Source: an uncultured Lachnospiraceae bacterium (GTDB taxonomy: Bacteria; Bacillota; Clostridia; Lachnospirales; Lachnospiraceae). Taken from it: a stretch of 39,976 nt of DNA. The stretch covers positions 1-39,976 of the forward strand of contig CASCWU010000024.1 of NCBI GenBank assembly GCA_949155905.1, given 5' to 3'. Shown here piece after piece: positions 6,980-14,892 of the stretch. The translations under genes were made by a program, and so were the position numbers. Under the pieces are notes generated by a model. The model did no database searches, was not told where the DNA came from, and was given only the letters and a program-made list of their open reading frames with translations. How positions within the stretch are numbered: position 1 is the first letter of the stretch; each line of letters begins with the position of its first letter.

Positions 6980-8689
6980 ATGAAAAAATGGTTATTACAG
7001 GGCGGGGTGCTTTTGCTCCTGGTGATGTTGGCCGGATTCGGGATCTGGCATGTCGCCGCCCATGCCGCCTCCAGGCAGACGTTGCAAACATTGCAGAAAA
7101 TGACAATCAAAATCGGAAAGAAAACAGTGACAAAGAAAACCTATCAGCTAGAGAAAGGGAAGTCTGCAAAGCTGGCGGTTTCGTTTACACCAAGGACTGC
7201 CAAGGTAACGCTTCAGTATAAAAGCAGCGACAAACGGGTCGTACAGGTCAGTAAAAACGGAAAAATCACAGCAAAAAAGGAAGGGACGGCAAAGATCCAG
7301 GTGACAGCGACGACAAACGGGAAAAAGAAGGAGAAGAAAAGCACCTACGTGACAATCCAAGTGACAGTGCCTGCAAAGGAAGCTCTGTATCCGCAGCATG
7401 AGCCATATGGCACAGGAGTCGGGGCAGTGCCAGGTCGGGTGGTCTGGGCGTATGATCCGGATTCGGTGGAATGGGACGGGAGCGGCTATTGGTGGGAAAC
7501 GGATCATTTTGATGAGAAGATTATCTTAAACATGCTGAATGAAAGCATTGCCTCCCTTGGCGGGAAGGAAACAGCAGAAGAAGGCTGGGAGGCTCTGTTT
7601 GCCGCCCACAATGAGGCAAGGAAAGCGGATTCAGGAAACGGGGTGTCAGGAAGTGGAGATTCTGCTGGCAAAAGCAGTACAGATGACGCTCCGGCAGGCT
7701 ACCAAAAAAGAGAAAAGATTGCGATTAAGGCTAATATCAACGGTTCCGGGGTATTTGACGATGATACATCAGGGAAAACGGATCTAAGCTATACCAATCC
7801 GGTGCTGTTAAAGGCACTGCTTCGTTCCTTGGTAGAAGAGGCAGGTGTTCGTCCGGCGGATATCACGGTTTACGACGTTTCGCGCCTGTTCCCGGACTAT
7901 ATGGTGCAGATGTGTACCGAAGGGACGCTAAAGGGCGTCCGGTTCGTCGGGAGAAACAACGGGGTAGCGGATGAAACAGCGCCTATTCAATGGTCATATT
8001 CCTTCCGTGGGAACGTGAATTATATGCCGACTTGTGTAACAGAGGCGGCATATATCATAAATCTGGCTAATTTAAAGGGACATAGCTATGGAATTACTTT
8101 GTGCGGGAAAAATCATTTTGGCTCTTTTATCAATGGGAATGCCATGCGTCCACCGGAGGGAGCGAATCTTCATCAGTTTTTAGCAGGCGGAACGATGAAC
8201 GAGTACAGTCCGCTGACGGATTTGATGGCACAGCATCAATTAGGAGAGAAAACAGCGCTGTACTTGTTGGATGCGATTATCTGTGCGCCAAGTGAGGGCG
8301 CTTCCATTACCAAGGAAAATGCGACGTGGGAGCAGGCGCCGTTTTTGGGAGATTATACTTCTAGTATTTTTATTTCTCAGGATCCGGTAGCCATTGATTC
8401 GGTAGGAGCAGATTTTTTGGCAAATGAACCGGCAGTCATAAGCCGCAACGGGGTGTTGCGAGGCAATCCGAACGTGGAAAATTATCTGCATGAAGCGGGT
8501 CTTGTAGGGAATGCACCTTCCGGTACAGTTTATTACAATGGGAACGGAGAACGAGTGGAAAATCTGGGCGTTCATGAGCATTGGAACAATTCGGAAGAAA
8601 AGCAGTACAGCCGGAACTTAGGGAAGGAAGAAGGAATTGAACTGATTTTACTTCATCAGGAAGAGGATTTCAAAAAGACAGATCGGTAA
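6980..8689 (+). CDS. Exported Big2 (Ig-like) plus DUF362 domain protein
   Basis: The protein has 569 residues. Residues 1-30 form a signal peptide (KKWLLQGGVLLLLVML, then AAHAAS). Residues about 38-130 are a Lys-rich bacterial Ig-like group 2 domain (pattern YKSSDKRVVQVSKNGKITAKKEGTAKIQV). The rest (about 135-550) matches DUF362: KIAIKANING, then ADITVYDVSRLFPDYM, YIINLANLKGH, CGKNHFG and DPVAIDSVGADFL. DUF362 proteins are usually cytoplasmic and of unclear, possibly redox, function; an exported copy fused to a cell-surface Ig-like module is less common. No ferredoxin-like cysteine cluster is visible. Ribosome binding site AAAGGAC precedes ATG 6980. It has its own promoter and a small terminator at its stop codon. 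Confidence 0.82.
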   Translation: MKKWLLQGGVLLLLVMLAGFGIWHVAAHAASRQTLQTLQKMTIKIGKKTVTKKTYQLEKGKSAKLAVSFTPRTAKVTLQYKSSDKRVVQVSKNGKITAKKEGTAKIQVTATTNGKKKEKKSTYVTIQVTVPAKEALYPQHEPYGTGVGAVPGRVVWAYDPDSVEWDGSGYWWETDHFDEKIILNMLNESIASLGGKETAEEGWEALFAAHNEARKADSGNGVSGSGDSAGKSSTDDAPAGYQKREKIAIKANINGSGVFDDDTSGKTDLSYTNPVLLKALLRSLVEEAGVRPADITVYDVSRLFPDYMVQMCTEGTLKGVRFVGRNNGVADETAPIQWSYSFRGNVNYMPTCVTEAAYIINLANLKGHSYGITLCGKNHFGSFINGNAMRPPEGANLHQFLAGGTMNEYSPLTDLMAQHQLGEKTALYLLDAIICAPSEGASITKENATWEQAPFLGDYTSSIFISQDPVAIDSVGADFLANEPAVISRNGVLRGNPNVENYLHEAGLVGNAPSGTVYYNGNGERVENLGVHEHWNNSEEKQYSRNLGKEEGIELILLHQEEDFKKTDR

Positions 8690-8705
8690 GCGTTACCTTT
8701 TCTTT
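8685..8705 (+). terminator. Small terminator overlapping the DUF362 gene stop codon
   Basis: GGTAA (8685-8689) and TTACC (8693-8697) form a 5-bp hairpin with a 3-base loop, followed by TTTTCTTT. The stop codon lies inside the left arm. Confidence 0.55.
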
Positions 8706-8736
8706 GCCAGAAAATTGACCATTCCTGGATTCTTTC

Positions 8737-8765
8737 TTGACAGGCCTTTTAAAGCACGCTATACT
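8737..8765 (+). promoter_or_regulatory. Strong sigma-A promoter of purL
   Basis: TTGACA (8737-8742), exactly 17 bases, TATACT (8760-8765). Transcription would start near 8772, leaving a leader of about 34 bases. That is too short for a purine riboswitch, so any regulation would have to act at the promoter. Confidence 0.85.
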
Positions 8766-8805
8766 AAATTTGCGATTGGTCTACGAAGGAAAGGAGCAGG
8801 AGCAA

Positions 8806-11800
8806 ATGGGAGCTGTAAGAAGAATTTATGTGGAAAAAAGGTCTCCTTATGCAGTTCGGGCAAAGGAGCTGCTAGGAGAGCTAAGAAGCTATCTGGACTT
8901 GAAAAATTTGACAGGCGTCCGGGTGCTGATCCGGTATGACATGGAGCATATCAGCGAGGAAACGTATCAAAAAGCAAAGGGAATCGTCTTTTCCGAACCC
9001 CCAGTGGACATGCTTTATGAAGAGGATTTTCCGATGGAGGGCGAGAACGGGAAAGAGGCGGCGTATTGTTTTTCTGTGGAATATCTGCCGGGGCAGTTTG
9101 ACCAGCGGGCGGACAGTGCCGAGCAATGCGTCAAGCTTTTAAAGGAAACCGAAGAGCCGGTGATCCGTTCGGCGACTACTTATGTGTTAGAGGGGGATTT
9201 GTCGGAGGAGGATTGCGAGCGGATCAAGTCCTATTGCATCAATCCGGTGGATTCGAGAGAAGCTTCCGGAGAAAAGCCGGATACCTTAGTGACGGTATTT
9301 GCGGAACCGGCGGATGTTGCTGTGTTTGACGGCTTTACCGGGATGCCGGAGGAGGAATTACGGAGTTTATACGATTCTTTGAATTTGGCGATGACCTTCC
9401 GGGATTTCCTGCATATTCAAAACTATTTCCGCGGGGAAGAGAAGCGCGATCCGTCGATGACAGAAATCCGGGTATTGGATACGTACTGGTCGGATCATTG
9501 CCGCCATACGACATTCCAGACCGAGCTGACGGATGTAAGCTTTGAGGAGGGCGCTTACCGGAAGCCAATCGAAGAAAGCTTCCGTCGTTATGAGAAGGCT
9601 CATCAGACGATCTTTGCCGGACGGGAGGACAAGTTTGTCTGTCTGATGGATGTGGCGCTGATGGCAATGCGGGAGCTGTCTGCTGCCGGGAAGCTGGCAG
9701 ATATGGAGCAGTCCGAGGAAATCAATGCCTGCTCGATTATTGTGCCGGTGGAAGAGACCTTGGCAGACGGGACAAAGCAGACCGAGGAATGGCTGATTTT
9801 CTTTAAAAATGAAACACATAACCATCCGACGGAAATCGAGCCGTTTGGCGGAGCGGCAACCTGTTTAGGCGGTGCGATTCGGGATCCGCTTTCCGGCAGA
9901 GGCTATGTCTATCAGGCGATGCGTGTGACAGGGGCGGCCGATCCGACTGTTTCGTTAAAGGAAACCCTGCCAGGTAAGCTGCCGCAGAGAAAGATTGTCA
10001 CAGGGGCAGCAAAGGGCTATAGCTCCTACGGCAACCAGATTGGACTGGCAACCGGGCTGGTAGATGAAATTTATCATCCGAATTATGTGGCAAAACGTCT
10101 GGAAATCGGCGCTGTGATGGGTGCTGCACCAAGGAAAAACGTGATCCGGGAAACCTCCGATCCGGGCGATGTGATTATTTTACTTGGCGGAAGGACAGGG
10201 CGTGACGGCTGTGGCGGTGCAACCGGCTCCTCGAAGGCACATACGACCTCGTCGATTGATACCTGCGGGGCAGAGGTGCAAAAAGGAAATCCGCCGACCG
10301 AGCGGAAGATTCAGCGTCTGTTCCGTCGGGAGGAGGTCAGCCGCCTCATTAAAAAGTGCAACGATTTCGGCGCGGGCGGTGTTTCGGTGGCGATTGGCGA
10401 GCTGGCAGACGGTCTGCATATTTATTTGGATCGTGTGCCGAAAAAATACGCTGGTTTAGATGGAACCGAACTGGCGATTTCTGAGTCCCAGGAGCGGATG
10501 GCGGTTGTGGTAGCACCAAAGGATGCAGAGACATTAAGAGCCTATGCAGCAGAAGAAAACCTGGAGTCCGTCGTAGTCGCAGAGGTGACAGAGGAGCCGC
10601 GTCTGGTCATGCTGTGGCGCGATCAGGAAATCGTCAATATTTCCAGAGCATTTTTGGATACGAACGGTGCTCATCAGGAAACGACAGCCAGGATTACCAT
10701 GCCAGATGAGAAAGAGGATTTCTGGAAAAAGCCTGTTGCCGTAACCGATATGAAGAGTGATTGGCTGGATATTCTGGCGGATTTGAACGTCTGCTCGAAA
10801 AAGGGTCTGGTGGAAATGTTTGACAGTTCGATTGGAGCCGCTACGGTGACGATGCCATACGGCGGCCTGTATCAGACGACGCCAATCCAGACCATGAGCT
10901 GCCAGCTGCCGATTCTCTCTGGCAGTACCGATACGATCACGATGATGAGCTATGGCTACGATCCTTATCTATCGAGCTGGAGTCCGTACCATGGCGCTAT
11001 GTATGCGGTCGTTTCTTCTGTGGCCAAAATCGTAGCGGCGGGTGGAGAGTATGAAAACATCCGTTTTACCTTCCAGGAATTTTTCCGCAGGCTAAACGAA
11101 GATCCGACCCGTTGGGGTGAGCCACTGGCCGCGCTTTTGGGCGCTTATGAGGCGCAGCTTCGTTTTGGATTGCCGTCGATTGGCGGAAAGGACAGCATGT
11201 CCGGATCCTTCAATGAAATCGACGTGCCTCCGACCCTGGTTTCCTTTGCCGTAGATGTAGCCAAAAATGGTGATACGCTGTCGCCGGAGTTAAAAAAGGC
11301 TGGGAATTATCTGGTGCGTTTTGATATCAAGCGGGATGACTATGGGCTTCCGGTATTCGATCAGATGAAAGAGTTGTATAGTGGGATTACCTCCCTGATT
11401 CGGCAAAAGGCGATTTGCTCTGCTTATGCACTAGGTGCAAAGGGTGTCGTCGAAGCGGTAAGCAAGATGGCGTTCGGCAACCGGTTAGGTGTCACTTTGT
11501 GCGATAAATGTCCTAAAGAAAGTTATTTTGAGCCTGCCATCGGTTCGATTCTGGCTGAGGTAAGCGAGGAAGGAAAAAAACTGCTTGAGGCATCCAGTCT
11601 GGAATACCGTGTGATCGGTGTTGTGACGGATACGCCGGAATTTGTCTGCGGCGAGATGAAGCTTCCTTTGGCCGAAGCCTTTGCTGCCTGGAGAAAGCCA
11701 TTGGAAAAGGTATATCCGACCTCCTCTGGTACAGAGCAGACCGAGGTTCCAGATCAACTTTATGACGTCAGAGCCGGCGGTGTGGTGGCTGCTTCTTACA

Positions 11801-12615
11801 GAAAGACAAAAGTAGCCGTGCCGAAGGTCTTTATCCCGGTATTCCCTGGGACAAACTGTGAGTATGATTCCTTAAAGGCCTTTGAACGTGCCGGAGCCGA
11901 GGTGAAAACCGTGGTGTTCCGCAACCAGACAGAGGACGATATCAGAGAGTCGGTATTAGCCTATGAGCGTGCGATCAAGGAGGCACAGATCCTTATGTTC
12001 CCGGGCGGCTTCTCTGCCGGAGACGAGCCGGACGGTTCTGCGAAGTTCATTGCTTCTGTATTCCGAAATGTACGGATTGCCGAGGCAGTCAACGATCTGC
12101 TAAAGCAGAGGGACGGTCTGATGCTTGGTATCTGCAACGGCTTCCAGGCACTGATGAAGCTGGGCTTAGTAACCTACGGCGAGATTACCGAGTTAAAAGA
12201 GGACTCTCCGACTTTGACGACCAACCGGATTGGACGGCATGTTTCCAAATCCGTCTATACGAAGGTAGTGACGAACAAGTCTCCATGGCTGGCGCAGGCA
12301 ACGCTCGGCGGTATTTATGCAATTCCGGCTTCTCATGGCGAGGGGCGTTTTGTAGCCAATGACGAATGGTTAGCGCGTTTGTTTGCCAACGGGCAGGTAG
12401 CGACACAATATGTCGATGTAGACGGTAAGCCGACGATGGACGAGGATTTCAATATCAACGGATCGTATTGTGCAATAGAAGGTATTACCAGTCCGGATGG
12501 CCGGGTACTGGGAAAAATGGCACATTCCGAGCGGCGAGGCGAGGGAGTGGCGATCAACATCGTAGGAGAGCAGAACCAGTATTTGTTTGAAGCTGGTGTA
12601 GAGTATTATAAATAA
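8806..12615 (+). CDS. purL: Phosphoribosylformylglycinamidine synthase, single-chain
   Basis: The protein has 1269 residues, the length of single-chain (large) FGAM synthase. It converts FGAR to FGAM with glutamine and ATP in de novo purine synthesis. The N-terminal part is followed by the synthetase core with DHCRHTTF (about 227-234) and THNHPTEIEPFGGAAT (about 336-351). The C-terminal class I glutaminase domain starts near residue 1005 (PVFPGTNCEYDS) and has nucleophile Cys1110 in LGICNGFQ and the His1177/Glu1179 pair in SHGEGRF. ATG 8806 follows AAGGAG; earlier in-frame codons lie inside the promoter. It stands alone, away from other pur genes. Confidence 0.96.
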   Translation: MGAVRRIYVEKRSPYAVRAKELLGELRSYLDLKNLTGVRVLIRYDMEHISEETYQKAKGIVFSEPPVDMLYEEDFPMEGENGKEAAYCFSVEYLPGQFDQRADSAEQCVKLLKETEEPVIRSATTYVLEGDLSEEDCERIKSYCINPVDSREASGEKPDTLVTVFAEPADVAVFDGFTGMPEEELRSLYDSLNLAMTFRDFLHIQNYFRGEEKRDPSMTEIRVLDTYWSDHCRHTTFQTELTDVSFEEGAYRKPIEESFRRYEKAHQTIFAGREDKFVCLMDVALMAMRELSAAGKLADMEQSEEINACSIIVPVEETLADGTKQTEEWLIFFKNETHNHPTEIEPFGGAATCLGGAIRDPLSGRGYVYQAMRVTGAADPTVSLKETLPGKLPQRKIVTGAAKGYSSYGNQIGLATGLVDEIYHPNYVAKRLEIGAVMGAAPRKNVIRETSDPGDVIILLGGRTGRDGCGGATGSSKAHTTSSIDTCGAEVQKGNPPTERKIQRLFRREEVSRLIKKCNDFGAGGVSVAIGELADGLHIYLDRVPKKYAGLDGTELAISESQERMAVVVAPKDAETLRAYAAEENLESVVVAEVTEEPRLVMLWRDQEIVNISRAFLDTNGAHQETTARITMPDEKEDFWKKPVAVTDMKSDWLDILADLNVCSKKGLVEMFDSSIGAATVTMPYGGLYQTTPIQTMSCQLPILSGSTDTITMMSYGYDPYLSSWSPYHGAMYAVVSSVAKIVAAGGEYENIRFTFQEFFRRLNEDPTRWGEPLAALLGAYEAQLRFGLPSIGGKDSMSGSFNEIDVPPTLVSFAVDVAKNGDTLSPELKKAGNYLVRFDIKRDDYGLPVFDQMKELYSGITSLIRQKAICSAYALGAKGVVEAVSKMAFGNRLGVTLCDKCPKESYFEPAIGSILAEVSEEGKKLLEASSLEYRVIGVVTDTPEFVCGEMKLPLAEAFAAWRKPLEKVYPTSSGTEQTEVPDQLYDVRAGGVVAASYRKTKVAVPKVFIPVFPGTNCEYDSLKAFERAGAEVKTVVFRNQTEDDIRESVLAYERAIKEAQILMFPGGFSAGDEPDGSAKFIASVFRNVRIAEAVNDLLKQRDGLMLGICNGFQALMKLGLVTYGEITELKEDSPTLTTNRIGRHVSKSVYTKVVTNKSPWLAQATLGGIYAIPASHGEGRFVANDEWLARLFANGQVATQYVDVDGKPTMDEDFNINGSYCAIEGITSPDGRVLGKMAHSERRGEGVAINIVGEQNQYLFEAGVEYYK

Positions 12616-12658
12616 ACGAAACATGCAAGAGGGCTTTTGACATGTTTGCATGGAACAG

Positions 12659-12700
12659 GGAACCGTTTTTGCCGGAAAGGGCAGAGGCGGTTTCTTTTTC
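12659..12700 (+). terminator. Terminator of purL
   Basis: GGAACCG (12659-12665) pairs with CGGTTTC (12688-12694) around an inner GCC/GGC hairpin, followed by a long T-rich tract to about 12719. Confidence 0.75.
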
Positions 12701-12775
12701 CTTTTCTTTTTCTTTTTTCTGTAACCAACGGTAATTTTTATCGGGATCTATGATAAGAGGGAGGTGATGCTTGTT

Positions 12776-13348
12776 ATGCAGGAAAACATGCTTTCTGACG
12801 AGGAGATTGTAGCACTATATTGGCAGAGAGAGGAAGCGGCGATCCGGGAAACAGAGAAAAAGTACCATTCCTATCTTTCCGCAATCGCTTATCGGGTGCT
12901 GCAGGATAGAGAGGATGGCAAGGAATGTGTCAACGATACGTATTTTAAGGCGTGGAAGTCGATACCGCCCCACAAGCCAAAGGGGCTGGCTGCTTATCTG
13001 GGGAAAATTACCAGGCAGCTTTCGATAGATCGGCTGCGGACGAAGGGGCGGGAGAAAAGAAAGGCTTCGGCATATGCCGTGCCGCTTTCGGAGCTTTCAG
13101 AGTGTGTATCGGAAAGCGGAACAGACGAGGAAATCGATCTGCATTTGCTTTCAGAGGCAATTGAGAGCTATTTAGTGCAGCTTTCTCCAAAGGCGCGGAA
13201 TACGTTTATCGGGAGATACTTTTATCTGGATTCCATCAAGGAGGTAGCGGCCTATTATGGAATGAGCGAAGGAAGTGTGAAAACGATGCTCCACCGTACA
13301 AGAGCCGGGCTGCGGGCATATTTGGAACAGGAGGGATTTGTCGTATGA
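12776..13348 (+). CDS. ECF-type RNA polymerase sigma factor
   Basis: The protein has 190 residues. Region 2 (about 20-95) includes YHSYLSAIAYRVLQDREDGKE, VNDTYFKAW and ITRQLSIDRLR. Region 4 (about 125-180) includes LSPKARNTFIGRYF and the helix-turn-helix IKEVAAYYGMSEGSVKTMLHRTR. This sigma-70-family layout directs polymerase to a small regulon. The start is ATG 12776, preceded by GGGAGGTGAT; two earlier in-frame starts (12764, 12767) would sit inside that binding site. Its stop overlaps the next gene by ATGA, a translational-coupling arrangement typical of a sigma and its anti-sigma. A GTAACC at 12721-12726 could be part of an ECF-type -35 for autoregulation, but I cannot confirm a -10. Confidence 0.9.
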   Translation: MQENMLSDEEIVALYWQREEAAIRETEKKYHSYLSAIAYRVLQDREDGKECVNDTYFKAWKSIPPHKPKGLAAYLGKITRQLSIDRLRTKGREKRKASAYAVPLSELSECVSESGTDEEIDLHLLSEAIESYLVQLSPKARNTFIGRYFYLDSIKEVAAYYGMSEGSVKTMLHRTRAGLRAYLEQEGFVV

Positions 13349-14709
13349 AAAAAGAAACGTTGGATGCTGCGGTAGGGATGCTTTCCGAGGATCTGTTAGA
13401 GGAGACAAATAAGCTGCGGAAGGTCAAAGAAGCCTTGACGGAACAAAAGAAAACAGGGAAAAGCTGGAAAATCTGGAAAAGCTATATGCCGCTTGCTGCT
13501 GCCGCCTTGTTGCTTTGTCTGACCGGCGTATGGTATGGGAACCGGCAGAAGCTGCAGAAAGAAGGAGGACAAACCGTAGCGGATCCTTCTACAGAAGGAG
13601 AACTTGCAGAAAACGATTCCATGGAAAACGATTCCATGGAAAATGATTCCATGGAAAATGATTCCATGGAAAAGGGGGTGCTTCCGAAACTGGAAATTAC
13701 AGAAAATTCCGGTGAATCTATGGGCTTTGAAGGCTATCTGGCTTATGAAATCAGTGAACTGGTAAATGAGAATCCGTGGCGGGAGGAGATGAATCTGACC
13801 ACTCTGCCGGTTTACCGAAATCATCTTTCCTATAACCAATATGGCAAGGTGATCGATCCGGATTTGCAGGCGATGGAAAAGCTTTTAAAGGAGCTTGCCG
13901 GCAAAATGGGACTGGACGTTAATCAGCTAGAGATAACCAACGATGTGCCAGAGGGAGAGAAGCGGGACGAGATTCTGGAAAAAATAGGAGAAGAAGATTC
14001 GGAGGATTACTTCATTCCATTTAAGCTGACAGCCAAGGCGGACGGAATGTCGATAGAGGTAGATGCAACGATGACCGCAGAGATTTGGTTTGAGCCTGCA
14101 AGAGAGCTTCCGGAAGGCTATCACTATACCTTCCGTGATTCTTCCTATGAGGAGATTGCATCGGCAGCAGAGTATCTCGGGGAGCAGTACCAGGGGCTGT
14201 TAGGAATGGAAAAACCGGTCAGGAAGCTCTCTGGCGGAGATTATACGTATGCAGGAAGGAAAGAAGGCAGACTGTATCATATTGGCTTTTATGACGGGAG
14301 CGGGGATGCACTTGATCAAATACTGCAATACCATTTTTATCCGGTACAATTTTCCTGTGACGAAGAAGGCAGGCTTTCTCTGATTCGTTTTTATCATCCT
14401 GATTTGCCGGAGCAGGTAGGGGATTATCCGATTGTTTCCGTAAAGGAAGCAGAAAAGTTGTTAGAAAATGGAAATTATATAACGTCAGTTCCAGAGAAAA
14501 TGCCGGGACTTAAATATGTTTCTAAGGTAGAGCTGACATACCGGACAGGCACGCACGAGACTTACTATATGCCATACTATCGGTTTTATGTCGAGCTGCC
14601 GGGCTATACGTATGAGGATGGACTGAAAACCTACGGCGCTTATTATGTACCTGCCGTAAAGAGCGAGTATCTGGTTTCCATGCCGGTATGGGACGGAAGC
14701 TTTGACTGA
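13345..14709 (+). CDS. Membrane-anchored putative anti-sigma factor
   Basis: The protein has 454 residues: a cytoplasmic N-terminus of about 45 residues, one membrane helix (about 46-64, PLAAAALLLCLTGVWYG) and a large extracellular part. The position (ATGA overlap with the sigma gene) and topology fit a transmembrane anti-sigma factor that binds the sigma factor inside and senses outside. I do not recognise a named anti-sigma domain, so this is inference from context. Just outside the membrane is a four-copy repeat of five residues (ENDSM, residues 89-108), encoded by a near-perfect 15-bp repeat, forming an acidic linker. The extracellular part looks like mixed alpha/beta sequence rich in Tyr and Glu. 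The gene is followed by a strong terminator. Confidence 0.7.
   Translation: MKKETLDAAVGMLSEDLLEETNKLRKVKEALTEQKKTGKSWKIWKSYMPLAAAALLLCLTGVWYGNRQKLQKEGGQTVADPSTEGELAENDSMENDSMENDSMENDSMEKGVLPKLEITENSGESMGFEGYLAYEISELVNENPWREEMNLTTLPVYRNHLSYNQYGKVIDPDLQAMEKLLKELAGKMGLDVNQLEITNDVPEGEKRDEILEKIGEEDSEDYFIPFKLTAKADGMSIEVDATMTAEIWFEPARELPEGYHYTFRDSSYEEIASAAEYLGEQYQGLLGMEKPVRKLSGGDYTYAGRKEGRLYHIGFYDGSGDALDQILQYHFYPVQFSCDEEGRLSLIRFYHPDLPEQVGDYPIVSVKEAEKLLENGNYITSVPEKMPGLKYVSKVELTYRTGTHETYYMPYYRFYVELPGYTYEDGLKTYGAYYVPAVKSEYLVSMPVWDGSFD
13609..13668 (+). repeat. Four tandem copies of a 15-bp unit
   Basis: The unit GAAAACGATTCCATG occurs four times in succession (13609, 13624, 13639, 13654), differing only at one C/T position. 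It keeps the frame and encodes ENDSM each time. Copy number could change by slippage without breaking the protein. Confidence 0.95.
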
Positions 14710-14838
14710 CAAAGAAAGGCTCCTAAGGATCGTACTGCGGCGGAGTGAACGGCGCTGCTTATACAGTCCGTCGCAGGCGGGAGATGCGCACTTCGCGCCT
14801 AAGGAAAATGTCTGCTGACGCAAACGCACTCCAGCGCG
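14710..14838 (+). other. GC-rich intergenic stretch of unknown nature
   Basis: There is no gene here. The stretch is GC-rich, contains GGAGTG near 14744 complementary to CACTCC near 14828, and a small GCGC/GCGC hairpin in the middle. It could be a structured RNA region or a dispersed intergenic repeat; I cannot tell which. Confidence 0.3.
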
Positions 14839-14864
14839 AGAGCCCGGCTTGCCGGGCTCTTTTA
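14839..14864 (+). terminator. Strong terminator between convergent genes
   Basis: AGAGCCCGG and CCGGGCTCT form a perfect 9-bp stem with a 4-base loop, followed by TTTTA. It ends the sigma/anti-sigma transcript and lies just before the stop codon of the convergent PBP gene. Confidence 0.88.
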
Positions 14865-14892
14865 TATTGTATCAGGAAATATTCAGGGAATC

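Noticed and set aside
8737..8805. N-terminal extension of PurL from a TTG
   Set aside because: The TTG is the -35 box of the promoter; the ribosome binding site and family N-terminus both support ATG 8806.
8770..8805. Purine riboswitch in the purL leader
   Set aside because: The predicted leader is only about 34 bases, too short for the aptamer.
13609..13668. CRISPR-like repeat array
   Set aside because: The copies are directly adjacent, in frame and without spacers; it is a coding tandem repeat.
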